Assembly: GCA_030429345.1 (NCBI GenBank)
Contig: JAUIFJ010000002.1
Span: forward strand, 62,001-126,000
Source: a bacterium
Lineage (GTDB): Bacteria > CAIWAD01
Length of the DNA: 64,000 nucleotides
Direction of reading: 5' to 3'
The notes beneath the pieces are model-generated. The model worked only from the letters and a program-made list of their open reading frames with translations. It had not been told where the DNA came from and did no database searches. How positions within the stretch are numbered: position 1 is the stretch's first letter; every line of letters begins with the position of its first letter. Position numbers and translations under genes: made by a program. Positions 17,617-25,960 of the stretch are shown here, piece after piece.

Positions 17617-18141
17617 CTAGGGCCGGTAGCGTTCGCGCAGCACGCGCGTATGATGGATCTCGTGACCGGCGAAGGCCCAGGCGATGGCTCCGGCGGTCAT
17701 CGTCTGCTGATTGGCCCGGCCCGAACGCCAGAGGTCCTCTTCATTGAACAGGGCATACAATGAATCCGTCGCCGCGCGCACCTGCTGCAGTTCGGCGAGC
17801 AGCAGTGCGGGCTCAAGCTGGTGGTGATGCGAGATCCGCGCCCAGTCGTCCTCTTCCATTCCGGGCAGTTCCCCCTCTGCGGCGCGGGCGAAGTGCAGCG
17901 CTCGGAACTGGAACACGCGTTCGCAATCCGTCAAGTGTCCGACAAGCTGGGCCACGCTCCACTTGTCCTTGGCGTAGCGATACTGCCAGTCCTTGGCTTC
18001 AAGGGCATCCAGGACCTCCAGCAGTTCCCGACGCACGTCCTTCATCAGACGGGGCAGCGAGCCTTCGGGCAACTCGCGGATATAGTGGAAGAAGAACTCG
18101 GGGCACTCGGAAGAGGTCGGCAGGCGGTCAGGGTAAGGCAT
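17617..18141 (-). CDS. DinB-superfamily protein
   Basis: This 174-residue four-helix-bundle protein has WSVAQLVGHLTDCERVFQFR near residue 65 and a C-terminal AGHEIHHTRVLRERY; the His residues in these two segments are the usual DinB metal triad. DinB/YfiT-type proteins are metal-dependent thiol transferases or hydrolases, and the substrate here is unknown. It lies 8 bases downstream of the YdbC-like gene in the same minus-strand run. Confidence 0.9.
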   Translation of the reverse strand: MPYPDRLPTSSECPEFFFHYIRELPEGSLPRLMKDVRRELLEVLDALEAKDWQYRYAKDKWSVAQLVGHLTDCERVFQFRALHFARAAEGELPGMEEDDWARISHHHQLEPALLLAELQQVRAATDSLYALFNEEDLWRSGRANQQTMTAGAIAWAFAGHEIHHTRVLRERYRP

Positions 18142-18149
18142 GGGGTTTC

Positions 18150-18791
18150 CTAGCTGTTCGAAACCGGGTAGACGGTCCAGGTCTGGTCAACGGCAAAGGT
18201 GCTGAGTTCGAGCTCATCCGGCAAGCCGCCGCGGCGCGCCAGGTCCGGAAAGACCTGCTCCTGGAAGAGGCGCTGACTCAAGGCGTCCTGCCAGAGGCTC
18301 AGGTTGAGCAGGCGCCCGCGGCCGGCTTCCCAGGCGCTCAGGCCGAAGAGAAGGCCCTGGTGGCTCGGAAGGCCGGTGGCCCAGATCCGGCGCTGGTTCT
18401 CCAGCCGCTCATCCAGCGACGCTTCGACAAGGTCGTGTTCCAGGCAGCGCAGGACCCGGCAGAGGGAAAGCGCTTCCAGGGGATCCCGATGACTGCCTGC
18501 GACTTCAAGCCGGATCTCGGCGAAGCGGACCTCGATCGCTTCCCAGGCTTGTCCGGCATGTTCCAGCACCTGGTCGTGTTCGCGCTCCATGAAACGCCGG
18601 TAACGCTCCTCGTCCTCCCAGAAGGCCAGCAGGCAGGCTTCGGGATGAGCGGCAGGCGCTTCCCTGCGCCAACCGCCCAGCTGGCCGCGGAAACCCTCGA
18701 TGCCGGCACAACGATCCCACTGACGCTGCCTCTCGCTGAAGGCGGCGCGCTGGTCGGGCTGCAGGCGGCAGCGGATCCATTTGACCCACAT
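18150..18791 (-). CDS. YdbC/DUF4937-like protein
   Basis: This 213-residue cytoplasmic protein begins MWVKWIRCRLQPDQRAAFSE, then GFRGQLGGW and ACLLAFWEDEERYRRFMERE with HD, the pattern of the YdbC family (DUF4937), a ferredoxin-like dimeric alpha-beta barrel fold related to small monooxygenases. The second half (SLCRVLRCLEHD ... QGLLFGLSAWEAGR ... LSLWQDALSQRLFQEQVFP) looks like a second domain of the same type. Function is unknown. The ATG at 18791 shares a base with the stop of the CapA gene (TGATG). Confidence 0.75.
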   Translation of the reverse strand: MWVKWIRCRLQPDQRAAFSERQRQWDRCAGIEGFRGQLGGWRREAPAAHPEACLLAFWEDEERYRRFMEREHDQVLEHAGQAWEAIEVRFAEIRLEVAGSHRDPLEALSLCRVLRCLEHDLVEASLDERLENQRRIWATGLPSHQGLLFGLSAWEAGRGRLLNLSLWQDALSQRLFQEQVFPDLARRGGLPDELELSTFAVDQTWTVYPVSNS

Positions 18792-21685
18792 CAGCGGGAA
18801 GGGCCGCCGGGAGCGGGGGAGATCGCCTCGAAGGGTACCGCCAGCGGGCTGCCCGTGGCGCTGCGGAACTGCAGGGCGCGCAGGTCCGAGGGGAAAGGCA
18901 GGTCCAGGCTCTCGCCCTCCTGCAGCGTGATCCATTCTTCCCACTGGATCACTTCCACGTCGTCGAACCAGGCGTCGGCGGTCTGTGCGCCGGCCTCCAG
19001 GCGGGCGCGCAGCTGGTAGAAATCGTTGGCCGGCTCCGGCTCCAGGTTGCTCCAGACATGGGTCCAGTCCTGTGTGCCGCTCTGCTCTGCCAGCAGGTCG
19101 CTTGCCTGCAGGCCGTCGCCCCGGCTGTTGTAGTACCGCGCCTGCAGGCTGGCGCTTTCCGCGTTCCCGCAGCGGATCCAGCCGGAGAGGCTGTATTCGA
19201 AGTCCGGGTCCAGGGGGCCGCGATGGGTCCAGTAGGTGTTGACGGAGCCGTTTGTCTCCTGCAGGCGCAGACTGCGCGAACCGCTGTGAGACAGATCCTC
19301 CGTGATCCATTCGCTGCCGCTGTTGATGTCCCAGACCTCCATGCCCGTGTCCTCGAAGCCGCCCCACCAGATGTAGCGTCGGCCTGCGCGCACCTGCAGC
19401 TCGCCTCCGCCGGCGGGAGCGGTCACGCTCCCCAGGTAGTGATTCCCCTCATCGATCCAGGGCGCCGTGATCCACTCGCCCTCGCGCTGCTCGAAGACCG
19501 CGTCGACGCTGCCGGGGGTCGTGTTGAGCGCCCAGGCGCTGGTGTCGAGGACGGCGATGGCCGTCGTGTCGCCTTCCTCCCGCAGGACCCAGGTGTCGAA
19601 GTCGCGGCTGAGTCCGCTCAGGTGGTCCAGCAGACCGCGGGCCGCCTCCCCGCGCACGTAGCGCGGCACATAGCCCTGCAGGAAGGCCGGATGGACGCGC
19701 ACGGTCTCGAGTCCGCCTTCCGTGTGATGCGTCTCGATCATCGCCGTATACATGGTCTCCAGGTAGTTGAGGTCCATGATGAAGTTGCCCATGCTGTGGG
19801 CGATCAGTCCTCCCTCGTGGATCTCGAGGCCCTGGAGGATGTGGGGATGATGGGTGATCACCAGGTCCGCGCCCAGCTCGATCGCCTCCTGGCGCAGGCT
19901 GCGCTCGCTCTGGTCCGGATTGAGCTCGCGGGCGTAGAGTCCTTGCTCTTCCGGGTCGAGGGGCAGGTCGTCGATCTCGGCCAGGGCGCTGCGGCTGGGG
20001 GCGTAGCTGTACTCGTTGCCCGAATGCACCTGGACCACGAGCAGGTCCACCTGGGGCCGCAGGCGCGGAATCGAGACCGCCATGCCGGCCCGGCTCCAGA
20101 GCGGAAAGCCGGGTCGCGAGGGACCGGCGGTCAGGAAGGGCTGGTAGTTGTTGTAGTTGCCCGTGCGGTCGCTCATGGCGACGATGCCGACCTGCAGGCC
20201 GTCGTGAGACAGGAAGACCGGCCGCCTGCCGTACTCGCTGTTCATGCCGCTGCCGTTGTGGACGATGCCCGCCTCGTCCAGCACCTGCATGGTCTCGAGC
20301 ATGCCCGGGATCATCCAGTCGAAGGTGTGGTTGTTGGCCAGGCTGGCGTAGTCCACGCCGGCGTTGACCAGGCCCGCCACGTTGGAAGGATCGGTCTTGA
20401 AGACGATGCCCTTCGTGGGATGGCGCTCGTCGGAGGTGGTGAAGGCGCACTCGGCGTTGACCTGCATCAGGTCGACGGCCAGCATGCGCGGCGCGACACC
20501 GGCGTATACGGCGTCGATGCCCTCGCTCTCGATGATGCCGCCGTCCTCCTCGTAGCGCCGGCCGGTCATCACGTCGCCGGCGAAACCCATGCTCAGGCTG
20601 CGCTCCTGTGCTACTCCCTGAGCGGGCAGGACCACGGAGGCCGTGTTCCAGAGCAGGTCCTCGTTCTCCACATAGAGCGTGATCCGGTGATCCCTGTCCA
20701 CGTGGAAGTTGCGCGTGAAGGCGAAGGGACCCGCAATGACCCGGCCATCGCCCAGGTTCCAGCGGTGCTGGGCGTCGAAGCTGGCCAGCGGGTTGTCGAC
20801 GGTCACGCTGACGCTGTCGCCGGACACGCTGCCGATCGTCAGCTCGATGGCGGCCGGCGGCGCCAGGCCCGCCAGGCCGGTGATCTCCTCGAGGGCGTCG
20901 ACACGGAACTCGCCCTCCTCGTCGTCGGTCTCGTTGGCGAAGAGCACGGAACACAGGGCGGGCTGGTAGCCGAACTTGCCCTCGAAATCGCGGCCGGCGG
21001 GCAGGATGAACTCCTGCCAGCTTTCCGTCGGGAAATAGCCCTGGTAGTAGCTCACTTCGACCTGCCCCGACTGGCCCGGGGTGTCCCCGTAGCCGCCGCG
21101 CTCGCCCCAGAGCACGTACCACAGGGTGTTCAGGCTGTCGGCGAAACCGATCATCTGGCGATCGGAGACCTGCTCCGAACGGGCCTGGACGCGGAAGGTG
21201 GAGGCCGGCTCCAGCTGCGGCAGCGCCAGGGGCATCATCTTGACCGTGTTGCCGAAGAGGTGCAGGCAACCCTCGCCTTCCACCGCCTGGTCGCTGTCGA
21301 TGGCCCAGGCCGCCGGCTCCAGGTCCTCGCCTTCCAGGGAATAGAGGGGCGGAGCCCATTCGAAATCCTCGACGGGCTGGACCAGCCCCGTGGGGGCGGA
21401 AGCCAGCGGCGTGACCCGGAAGAAGCGCTTCTCGATCAGGCTGATGCTTCCGGTCCACTCCTGCAGTTCCGTTTCCGCCTCGAGCAGCGGCATGGAGAAG
21501 TCCGGTTCGGAAGAACTGTGGACCTGCCAGCGGCTCTGCGGCCAGGGCGCGGACCACTGCAGGCGCAGCTGGTTGCCCGGCAGCAGCTCGCTCTCGAGAA
21601 CGATCGGGGTTTCAGGCGGGCAGCCGGCGCGGCAGAGCAGGGGGACCAGGCACAGGAGGAGCGGAGCAGCAAGAAGGCGCGACAT
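18791..21685 (-). CDS. Large secreted CapA-family metallophosphatase-like protein
   Basis: This protein has 964 residues. A signal peptide (MSRLLAAPLLLCLVPLLCRA) is followed by about 350 residues of beta-rich, possibly carbohydrate-binding domains. The PGA_cap/CapA domain spans roughly residues 365-660: GFAGDVMTG, VNAECAFT, LANNHTFDW, VVQVHSGNEY, ITHHPHILQG and SMGNFIMD are its metal- and phosphate-site motifs. The C-terminus (~720-900) holds further jelly-roll-like modules (GSRSLRLQETNGSVNTYWTH, WFDDVEVIQWEEW). Related CapA proteins help make poly-gamma-glutamate or act on cell-surface polymers. The flanking modules suggest it binds a surface or environmental glycan; no capBC genes are present here. 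Confidence 0.88.
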   Translation of the reverse strand: MSRLLAAPLLLCLVPLLCRAGCPPETPIVLESELLPGNQLRLQWSAPWPQSRWQVHSSSEPDFSMPLLEAETELQEWTGSISLIEKRFFRVTPLASAPTGLVQPVEDFEWAPPLYSLEGEDLEPAAWAIDSDQAVEGEGCLHLFGNTVKMMPLALPQLEPASTFRVQARSEQVSDRQMIGFADSLNTLWYVLWGERGGYGDTPGQSGQVEVSYYQGYFPTESWQEFILPAGRDFEGKFGYQPALCSVLFANETDDEEGEFRVDALEEITGLAGLAPPAAIELTIGSVSGDSVSVTVDNPLASFDAQHRWNLGDGRVIAGPFAFTRNFHVDRDHRITLYVENEDLLWNTASVVLPAQGVAQERSLSMGFAGDVMTGRRYEEDGGIIESEGIDAVYAGVAPRMLAVDLMQVNAECAFTTSDERHPTKGIVFKTDPSNVAGLVNAGVDYASLANNHTFDWMIPGMLETMQVLDEAGIVHNGSGMNSEYGRRPVFLSHDGLQVGIVAMSDRTGNYNNYQPFLTAGPSRPGFPLWSRAGMAVSIPRLRPQVDLLVVQVHSGNEYSYAPSRSALAEIDDLPLDPEEQGLYARELNPDQSERSLRQEAIELGADLVITHHPHILQGLEIHEGGLIAHSMGNFIMDLNYLETMYTAMIETHHTEGGLETVRVHPAFLQGYVPRYVRGEAARGLLDHLSGLSRDFDTWVLREEGDTTAIAVLDTSAWALNTTPGSVDAVFEQREGEWITAPWIDEGNHYLGSVTAPAGGGELQVRAGRRYIWWGGFEDTGMEVWDINSGSEWITEDLSHSGSRSLRLQETNGSVNTYWTHRGPLDPDFEYSLSGWIRCGNAESASLQARYYNSRGDGLQASDLLAEQSGTQDWTHVWSNLEPEPANDFYQLRARLEAGAQTADAWFDDVEVIQWEEWITLQEGESLDLPFPSDLRALQFRSATGSPLAVPFEAISPAPGGPSR

Positions 21686-21929
21686 GGGACTCTCTTCATC
21701 TACGGATGGGTGGATTGCGGGTGGAACCGGCCCGCCGGGAAGGTCCGCCTTTTTCCCCTAATGCAAAAGCAAAAGCGAGGTCTCTGACAGAAAAGGCAGG
21801 AATGGGGAACGGACGAAGCATGAGGTGGGAAAGTCTCTTGCACAGCAAGAGACTGCGCGGTGTCCACACCCTACATATGATTAACCCCTTCCGCCTAAAG
21901 CCGCAAAGCGGCGACAGAATAGTAGCTGC

Positions 21930-21979
21930 GGGTGCCAACCCGCAGGACCTATCCCAAACGGGAGAGGCCCGCCACGCGC
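21930..21979. repeat. 50-nt intergenic repeat, copy 1
   Basis: It starts GGGTGCCAACCCGCAGGACC and ends CCACGCGC. It is 45/50 identical by eye to copy 2 at 22076-22125 and begins inside the stem of hairpin 21926-21945. Confidence 0.85.
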
Positions 21980-22045
21980 CCGTTTCCCCAACAGAGATGC
22001 TCGCCACGCGCCATGACAACGGACCGAACGCATCGCAAAGATAGG

Positions 22046-22063
22046 CCCCCGCCTTCGCGGGGG
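22046..22063. repeat. REP-like GC-rich hairpin
   Basis: CCCCCGC-CTTC-GCGGGGG forms a 7-bp stem followed by TGACGG. It resembles the widespread CCCGCGAAGGCGGGG-type palindromes found between genes in many bacteria. Confidence 0.8.
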
Positions 22064-22075
22064 TGACGGAATGGA

Positions 22076-22125
22076 GGGTGCCAACCCGCAGGGCCTGTCC
22101 CAATCAGGAGAGGCCCACCACGCGC
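22076..22125. repeat. 50-nt intergenic repeat, copy 2
   Basis: Direct repeat of 21930-21979 with five substitutions. The flanking bases no longer complete the left stem (GGAGGGT in place of CTGCGGGT), so only copy 1 keeps the intact hairpin. Confidence 0.85.
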
Positions 22126-22149
22126 AGGAAACGACGGAACCACGACACG

Positions 22150-22181
22150 AAAAAGGCCACCCCGTTCATTCCAGGGTGGCC
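22150..22181 (-). terminator. Rho-independent terminator of the TonB/DUF4249 operon
   Basis: On the minus strand, GGCCACCC (22155-22162) pairs with GGGTGGCC (22174-22181) around an 11-nt loop, followed by TTTTT (22154-22150). It lies 36 bases beyond the DUF4249 stop. Confidence 0.88.
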
Positions 22182-22216
22182 CATTCCATGTGATCCATCT
22201 TGCTTCGGCCGTCGGC

Positions 22217-23188
22217 CTATTGGTCCTGCTCCACGATCGCCACGCGGAAGGAGATCGTCGTGTTGCTGCCGACGATGCCCTGCAGGTTCTCGCCGACCAG
22301 GTTCCATTCCAGGGGATCCGTGTCGAAGACCCGGATCCAGAAATGGCTGGAGAAGTACCACGAGAGCAGTTCCGGGGTCATGCGGCGCACGCGGACCTCG
22401 TAGTAGCCCATCTGTCGCGAGGGGTCGTCGGGCCAGTCCAGGCGACTGTCGACGAAGACGAAGGCGCCCCAGCTGATGCGCTGCCGGGAAACGTATACGC
22501 TGGGCGGAGTGCGCATCATCGGATAGGGGCCCCACTGGAAGGCTTCCTCCTCGTCCTCGCGGAGCCATTGCAGGGCGTGGATCGGTACCGGTTCCCAGCC
22601 GCCGTCGATCGGCTCCACGAGCTCGAGCTCCATCTGGTAGCCGTACTCGATGGCATCGTCCAGGTCGCTCCAGTCCAGCCAGAAGGCTGTCGGGTCGGTG
22701 AAGTTCTGCTCGCGCTCCTCGTCGTGCAGCATCAGCGTGTCCGCCTGTTCCACCTGCCCCGGATTGTCGGGCTTTTCGGTGAAGGCGAAGGACTCGGCGC
22801 TGACGATCCGCGTCGAGGCGCTGCCGCTGAAGGCGCGCCCCTGGTGGCTGCCGCTGATGCTCAGCGTGATTTCCTCGTAGGGCATCAGGGGGTGGTTGCC
22901 GCGATCGAAGACATAGGCCGCTGCAGCGGCGTCCTCTTCGGCGAACCAGCTGTCGCCGTTCTCGCGGCTCAGTTCGATGGTCGCCCCGGGGACGAAGGTC
23001 GTCTCGTAGCTCAGCGGGGCGCCGAGGGGCTGGGGCGCGGTCAGGCGGATCTCCTGCAGGCCCGAGTCTCCGGGCTCCAGCAGGGCGATCAGGTTGAGAT
23101 TCTCGTTGCTGCCCTCGTCGTCGTCGGGCAGGTTGTCACACGCGGCCACGAGAAGAAGGGCGGCCAGGAAGGGAAGTAGGTGCTTCAT
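22217..23188 (-). CDS. DUF4249-like outer-membrane lipoprotein
   Basis: This 323-residue lipoprotein (MKHLLPFLAALLLVAACDN, lipobox Cys17) is a beta-rich protein of the type that commonly follows CarboxypepD_reg TonB receptors in Bacteroidota-like genomes (DUF4249). Motifs such as PGATIELSREN, YEEITLSISG, YYEVRVRRMTPELLSWYFSS and a C-terminal GNTTISF-like strand (GSNTTISFRVAI) fit that family. The ATG shares a base with the receptor's stop (TGATG). It probably forms part of the receptor complex at the outer membrane; ligand unknown. Confidence 0.78.
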   Translation of the reverse strand: MKHLLPFLAALLLVAACDNLPDDDEGSNENLNLIALLEPGDSGLQEIRLTAPQPLGAPLSYETTFVPGATIELSRENGDSWFAEEDAAAAAYVFDRGNHPLMPYEEITLSISGSHQGRAFSGSASTRIVSAESFAFTEKPDNPGQVEQADTLMLHDEEREQNFTDPTAFWLDWSDLDDAIEYGYQMELELVEPIDGGWEPVPIHALQWLREDEEEAFQWGPYPMMRTPPSVYVSRQRISWGAFVFVDSRLDWPDDPSRQMGYYEVRVRRMTPELLSWYFSSHFWIRVFDTDPLEWNLVGENLQGIVGSNTTISFRVAIVEQDQ

Positions 23189-25500
23189 CAGAATTTCCAG
23201 ATCAGTTCGAGGCTGGGCAGGCGTGAGACACCGGCAGCCTTGTTCTCCTTCGGCACGCCGAAGGATTCGGGATCGTCGTAGTCGAAGTCCACGCTCCAGT
23301 AGTTGGGATTGCTGAAGACGTTGAGCAGGCCGAATTTGCACTCGAAGCGTTTCCCCGACTCCTTCTCGTGGATGAAGGTCCAGGCCAGGTCGAGGCGGCT
23401 GTAGTCCTTCAGCTTGCGGCTGTTCTTGCTGCCGTAGTTGCCCGGCTGGGCCTCCTGGAAGTTGAGGCCCTCGTCCCCCAGGTAGTTCAGCGAATAGGGC
23501 CGCGTATACCGGTGTCCGCTGGCATAGCGGAAGATGATGTTCAGCGAGGCCGCGTTGTAGCGGAAGAAGGTCAGCCACTTGTTGAAGGGCCAGCCGCGCT
23601 TCTCCCGGAAGCGGAAGGAGCGATCGGCGAGCAGGTTCGCGTTGTGGCGCTTGTCGAAGGAGGTGTAGTACGGATCGCCTCCGTTGACCTCGTCGAAGTC
23701 GCGCCAGGCCCATCCCAGGGAATAGCCCAGGGAGCCGGTCCACTTGCCCCGTGTGCGGTTGATGCTCAAGTCGACGCCCGCGGCCTGGCCGTGTCCGAAG
23801 TGGAACAGGCTGTCGATGGGAGCGGGATCCTCCGCCTCGCGGTCCCCGATGATCCTGCCCTCGCGCACATTGTGCATGGTCTTGTAGTAGCCCTCGACTT
23901 CCAGCCAGAACTCCTCGCCCAGGTCGAATTCGACTCCGCCCGTGTAGTGGATGGCGTGGGCCGGTTCGGCGGTCTCGTCGAGCACCGTGTAGACGCTGGA
24001 GAAGAAGAGGCCGTCGCGGTGATACTTCTGCAGGCCCTGGTGGTAGATGCCCCAGGCGGCCTTGAAGCGCACCCGGTCCGTCAGGAAGTACTTGGCCCCG
24101 AAGCGCGGTTCCAGGCGCAGGTAGTCCTCGGCATCGCTTTCCAGAAGGCCTTCCGTGCGGTAGAGGGCCAGGCGCAGGCCCGGCTCCAGGATCAGCAGCG
24201 GGTGCGGGCGCCAGCGGGCGTCCAGGTAGAGGCTGACCTCGGACATCTCCTGGTCGACATCCCACAGCTGGTCGCGGCCGGCCCAGACATCATAGCCGGT
24301 CTCGATGCTTTTCAGCATCACGCCGGTTTCCATGTAGAGCTCGCTGTCGCGATGCCATTCCATTTGCAGGCGCAGACTGGCGTCGTTGAGTTCGTTGTCT
24401 TCCAGGTAGCCGTCGATGCCGTTGAAATCCAGACCGGAGCGGTAGCGGGTGAAAGCGCCAATCGCGCGCGTGTAGAGGGTCGAGTTCCAGATATGGCGCC
24501 AGTTGAGGTTGATCGCCCGGTTGCCGTAGCTGAAATCGGCGCTGCCGGTGTCGAAGACATCGTCGCCCCAGTAGCCGGTGACACTCAGACGGTCCCAGGG
24601 ACCCGGATTATAGCCGAAACGACCCTGCATGTCGGTGAAATAGTAGGGGACCTCGTTGTCCGGCGTGAAGACCTTGCTGGCCCAGTCCACGTAGCTGCGT
24701 CTCACGGCACCCATCCAGGTGGCCTTCTTGCCCAGGGGTCCGGCGAGCATCAGGCTGCTGGCGAGCACGCCCAGACTGGCTTCGCCGTCGAATTTCTTCG
24801 AATTGCCGTCGCGGGTGGTCACGGTCATCACGCCGCCCAGGCGCCCTCCGTGATGCGCGCTGTAACTGCTGCGCACCAGGTCGGCGTGTTTCACGGCACT
24901 TGGAATGAAGCTGGAGAAGAGGCCGCCCAGGTGGTTCGGGTTGTAGACCTCCACGCCGTCGAGCAGGATCAGGCTTTCGTCCGCCGCGCTGCCGCGCACA
25001 TTGAGCTCGCTGGAGAAGTCGTTGGAGGGCAGGACGCCGGGCACGCTGAGGAATGAGCGAAGCACATCCTGCTGGATCAGCACCGGCGCCATGCGGATGC
25101 GGTCCTGGTCCATGCGGACGCGACCGATCGAGACTTCCTGCCGCTGGATCTCCTGCTCGCTCTGATCGGCGGTGACGATCACCTCTTCCAGCACCACCGA
25201 AGTGGCTTCCAGCTCGATCGTCGGAAAGGCGTCGACGCCTTCGATGAGCACGACCTCGACGGTCGAAGGACGGTAGCCTTCGTAGCTCGCCTTCAAAATG
25301 TAGCGGCCTTCGCGAAGGCTGGCGATCACGAAATAGCCGTCCAGGTTGGTTGCCGCCCCGTAGCGGCTGTTTTCGACGACGACATTGGCCCCGATGAGGG
25401 CCTCCCCGCTGTCCTTGTCGCGCACATAGCCGTGGACGCGGGCTTGCACAGAGGCGGCCAGACTGAGACATAGCAGCAGCCAGCCGAATAGGCTGTTCAT
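23188..25500 (-). CDS. TonB-dependent outer-membrane receptor with N-terminal carboxypeptidase-regulatory-like domain
   Basis: This 770-residue protein has a signal peptide (MNSLFGWLLLCLSLAASVQA), then a CarboxypepD_reg/transthyretin-like domain (VHGYVRDKDSGEALIGANVV ... YFVIASLREGRYILKASYEG), a plug (EEVIVTADQSEQEIQRQE, DVLRSFLSVPGV, LNVRGSAADESLILLDGVEV) and a ~500-residue beta barrel ending in the aromatic LELIWKF. It should import a large or scarce ligand using TonB energy. The substrate cannot be read from the sequence. Gene order receptor then DUF4249 lipoprotein, overlapping by one base, is characteristic. Confidence 0.93.
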   Translation of the reverse strand: MNSLFGWLLLCLSLAASVQARVHGYVRDKDSGEALIGANVVVENSRYGAATNLDGYFVIASLREGRYILKASYEGYRPSTVEVVLIEGVDAFPTIELEATSVVLEEVIVTADQSEQEIQRQEVSIGRVRMDQDRIRMAPVLIQQDVLRSFLSVPGVLPSNDFSSELNVRGSAADESLILLDGVEVYNPNHLGGLFSSFIPSAVKHADLVRSSYSAHHGGRLGGVMTVTTRDGNSKKFDGEASLGVLASSLMLAGPLGKKATWMGAVRRSYVDWASKVFTPDNEVPYYFTDMQGRFGYNPGPWDRLSVTGYWGDDVFDTGSADFSYGNRAINLNWRHIWNSTLYTRAIGAFTRYRSGLDFNGIDGYLEDNELNDASLRLQMEWHRDSELYMETGVMLKSIETGYDVWAGRDQLWDVDQEMSEVSLYLDARWRPHPLLILEPGLRLALYRTEGLLESDAEDYLRLEPRFGAKYFLTDRVRFKAAWGIYHQGLQKYHRDGLFFSSVYTVLDETAEPAHAIHYTGGVEFDLGEEFWLEVEGYYKTMHNVREGRIIGDREAEDPAPIDSLFHFGHGQAAGVDLSINRTRGKWTGSLGYSLGWAWRDFDEVNGGDPYYTSFDKRHNANLLADRSFRFREKRGWPFNKWLTFFRYNAASLNIIFRYASGHRYTRPYSLNYLGDEGLNFQEAQPGNYGSKNSRKLKDYSRLDLAWTFIHEKESGKRFECKFGLLNVFSNPNYWSVDFDYDDPESFGVPKENKAAGVSRLPSLELIWKF

Positions 25501-25960
25501 GAATACCTTTCTGGTTTGTTCGCTTGAACCGGGGTCAGACTCAGATATGCCCGGCGGGTTTCACGCGCCGGAGGGCAAGGGCTTTCTTTCTTCAAAGCAA
25601 GAACACAGGTCGACGTGACCTGGAATACCTAGCACGGTTGTTGCGACTCACCCGAACAAACACACGGCATTCCAACTCTGTTGACGCACAGCATTCTAGC
25701 ACAAAGGGAACGAACGTCATGGTTCCGACAGGATTCCTTTGGGACAAATTTGGTCTACTTGTCCACTCAGGGCAAGCCTTTTGCAGCCTCGTTTGCAAGG
25801 CGGACTGGGGAGATATCCTTGTTCCAGAGGCCTCGGCAGCCAGAGGAACAGGAGTGGGCGGCCTGTACGGAATCAGGCGTGTTCTGCCGGATATCTATCG
25901 CTCGTGCAGATGCTCTTCCTTACACTATATGGTTGCACACAGGGCCAGGGGAGCCGTGGC
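25501..25960. other. Divergent intergenic region, no gene supported
   Basis: These 460 bases separate the TonB receptor and the first C25 gene. Short open frames exist but show no family features. Upstream regulatory signals of both genes must lie here. I could not identify a convincing -35/-10 pair. TTGACG at 25681-25686 lacks a partner. Confidence 0.5.

Larger units (their letters stand above)
21686..22149. other. Non-coding repeat-rich intergenic region
   Basis: There is no credible gene between the CapA start and the DUF4249 terminator. It holds a perfect 9-bp hairpin (GTCTCTTGC-ACA-GCAAGAGAC, 21833-21853), hairpin CTGCGGGT-GCCA-ACCCGCAG (21926-21945), stem AAACGGG/CCCGTTT (21956-21985), the GC-rich hairpin at 22046-22063, and two copies of a 50-nt repeat. 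Confidence 0.8.
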
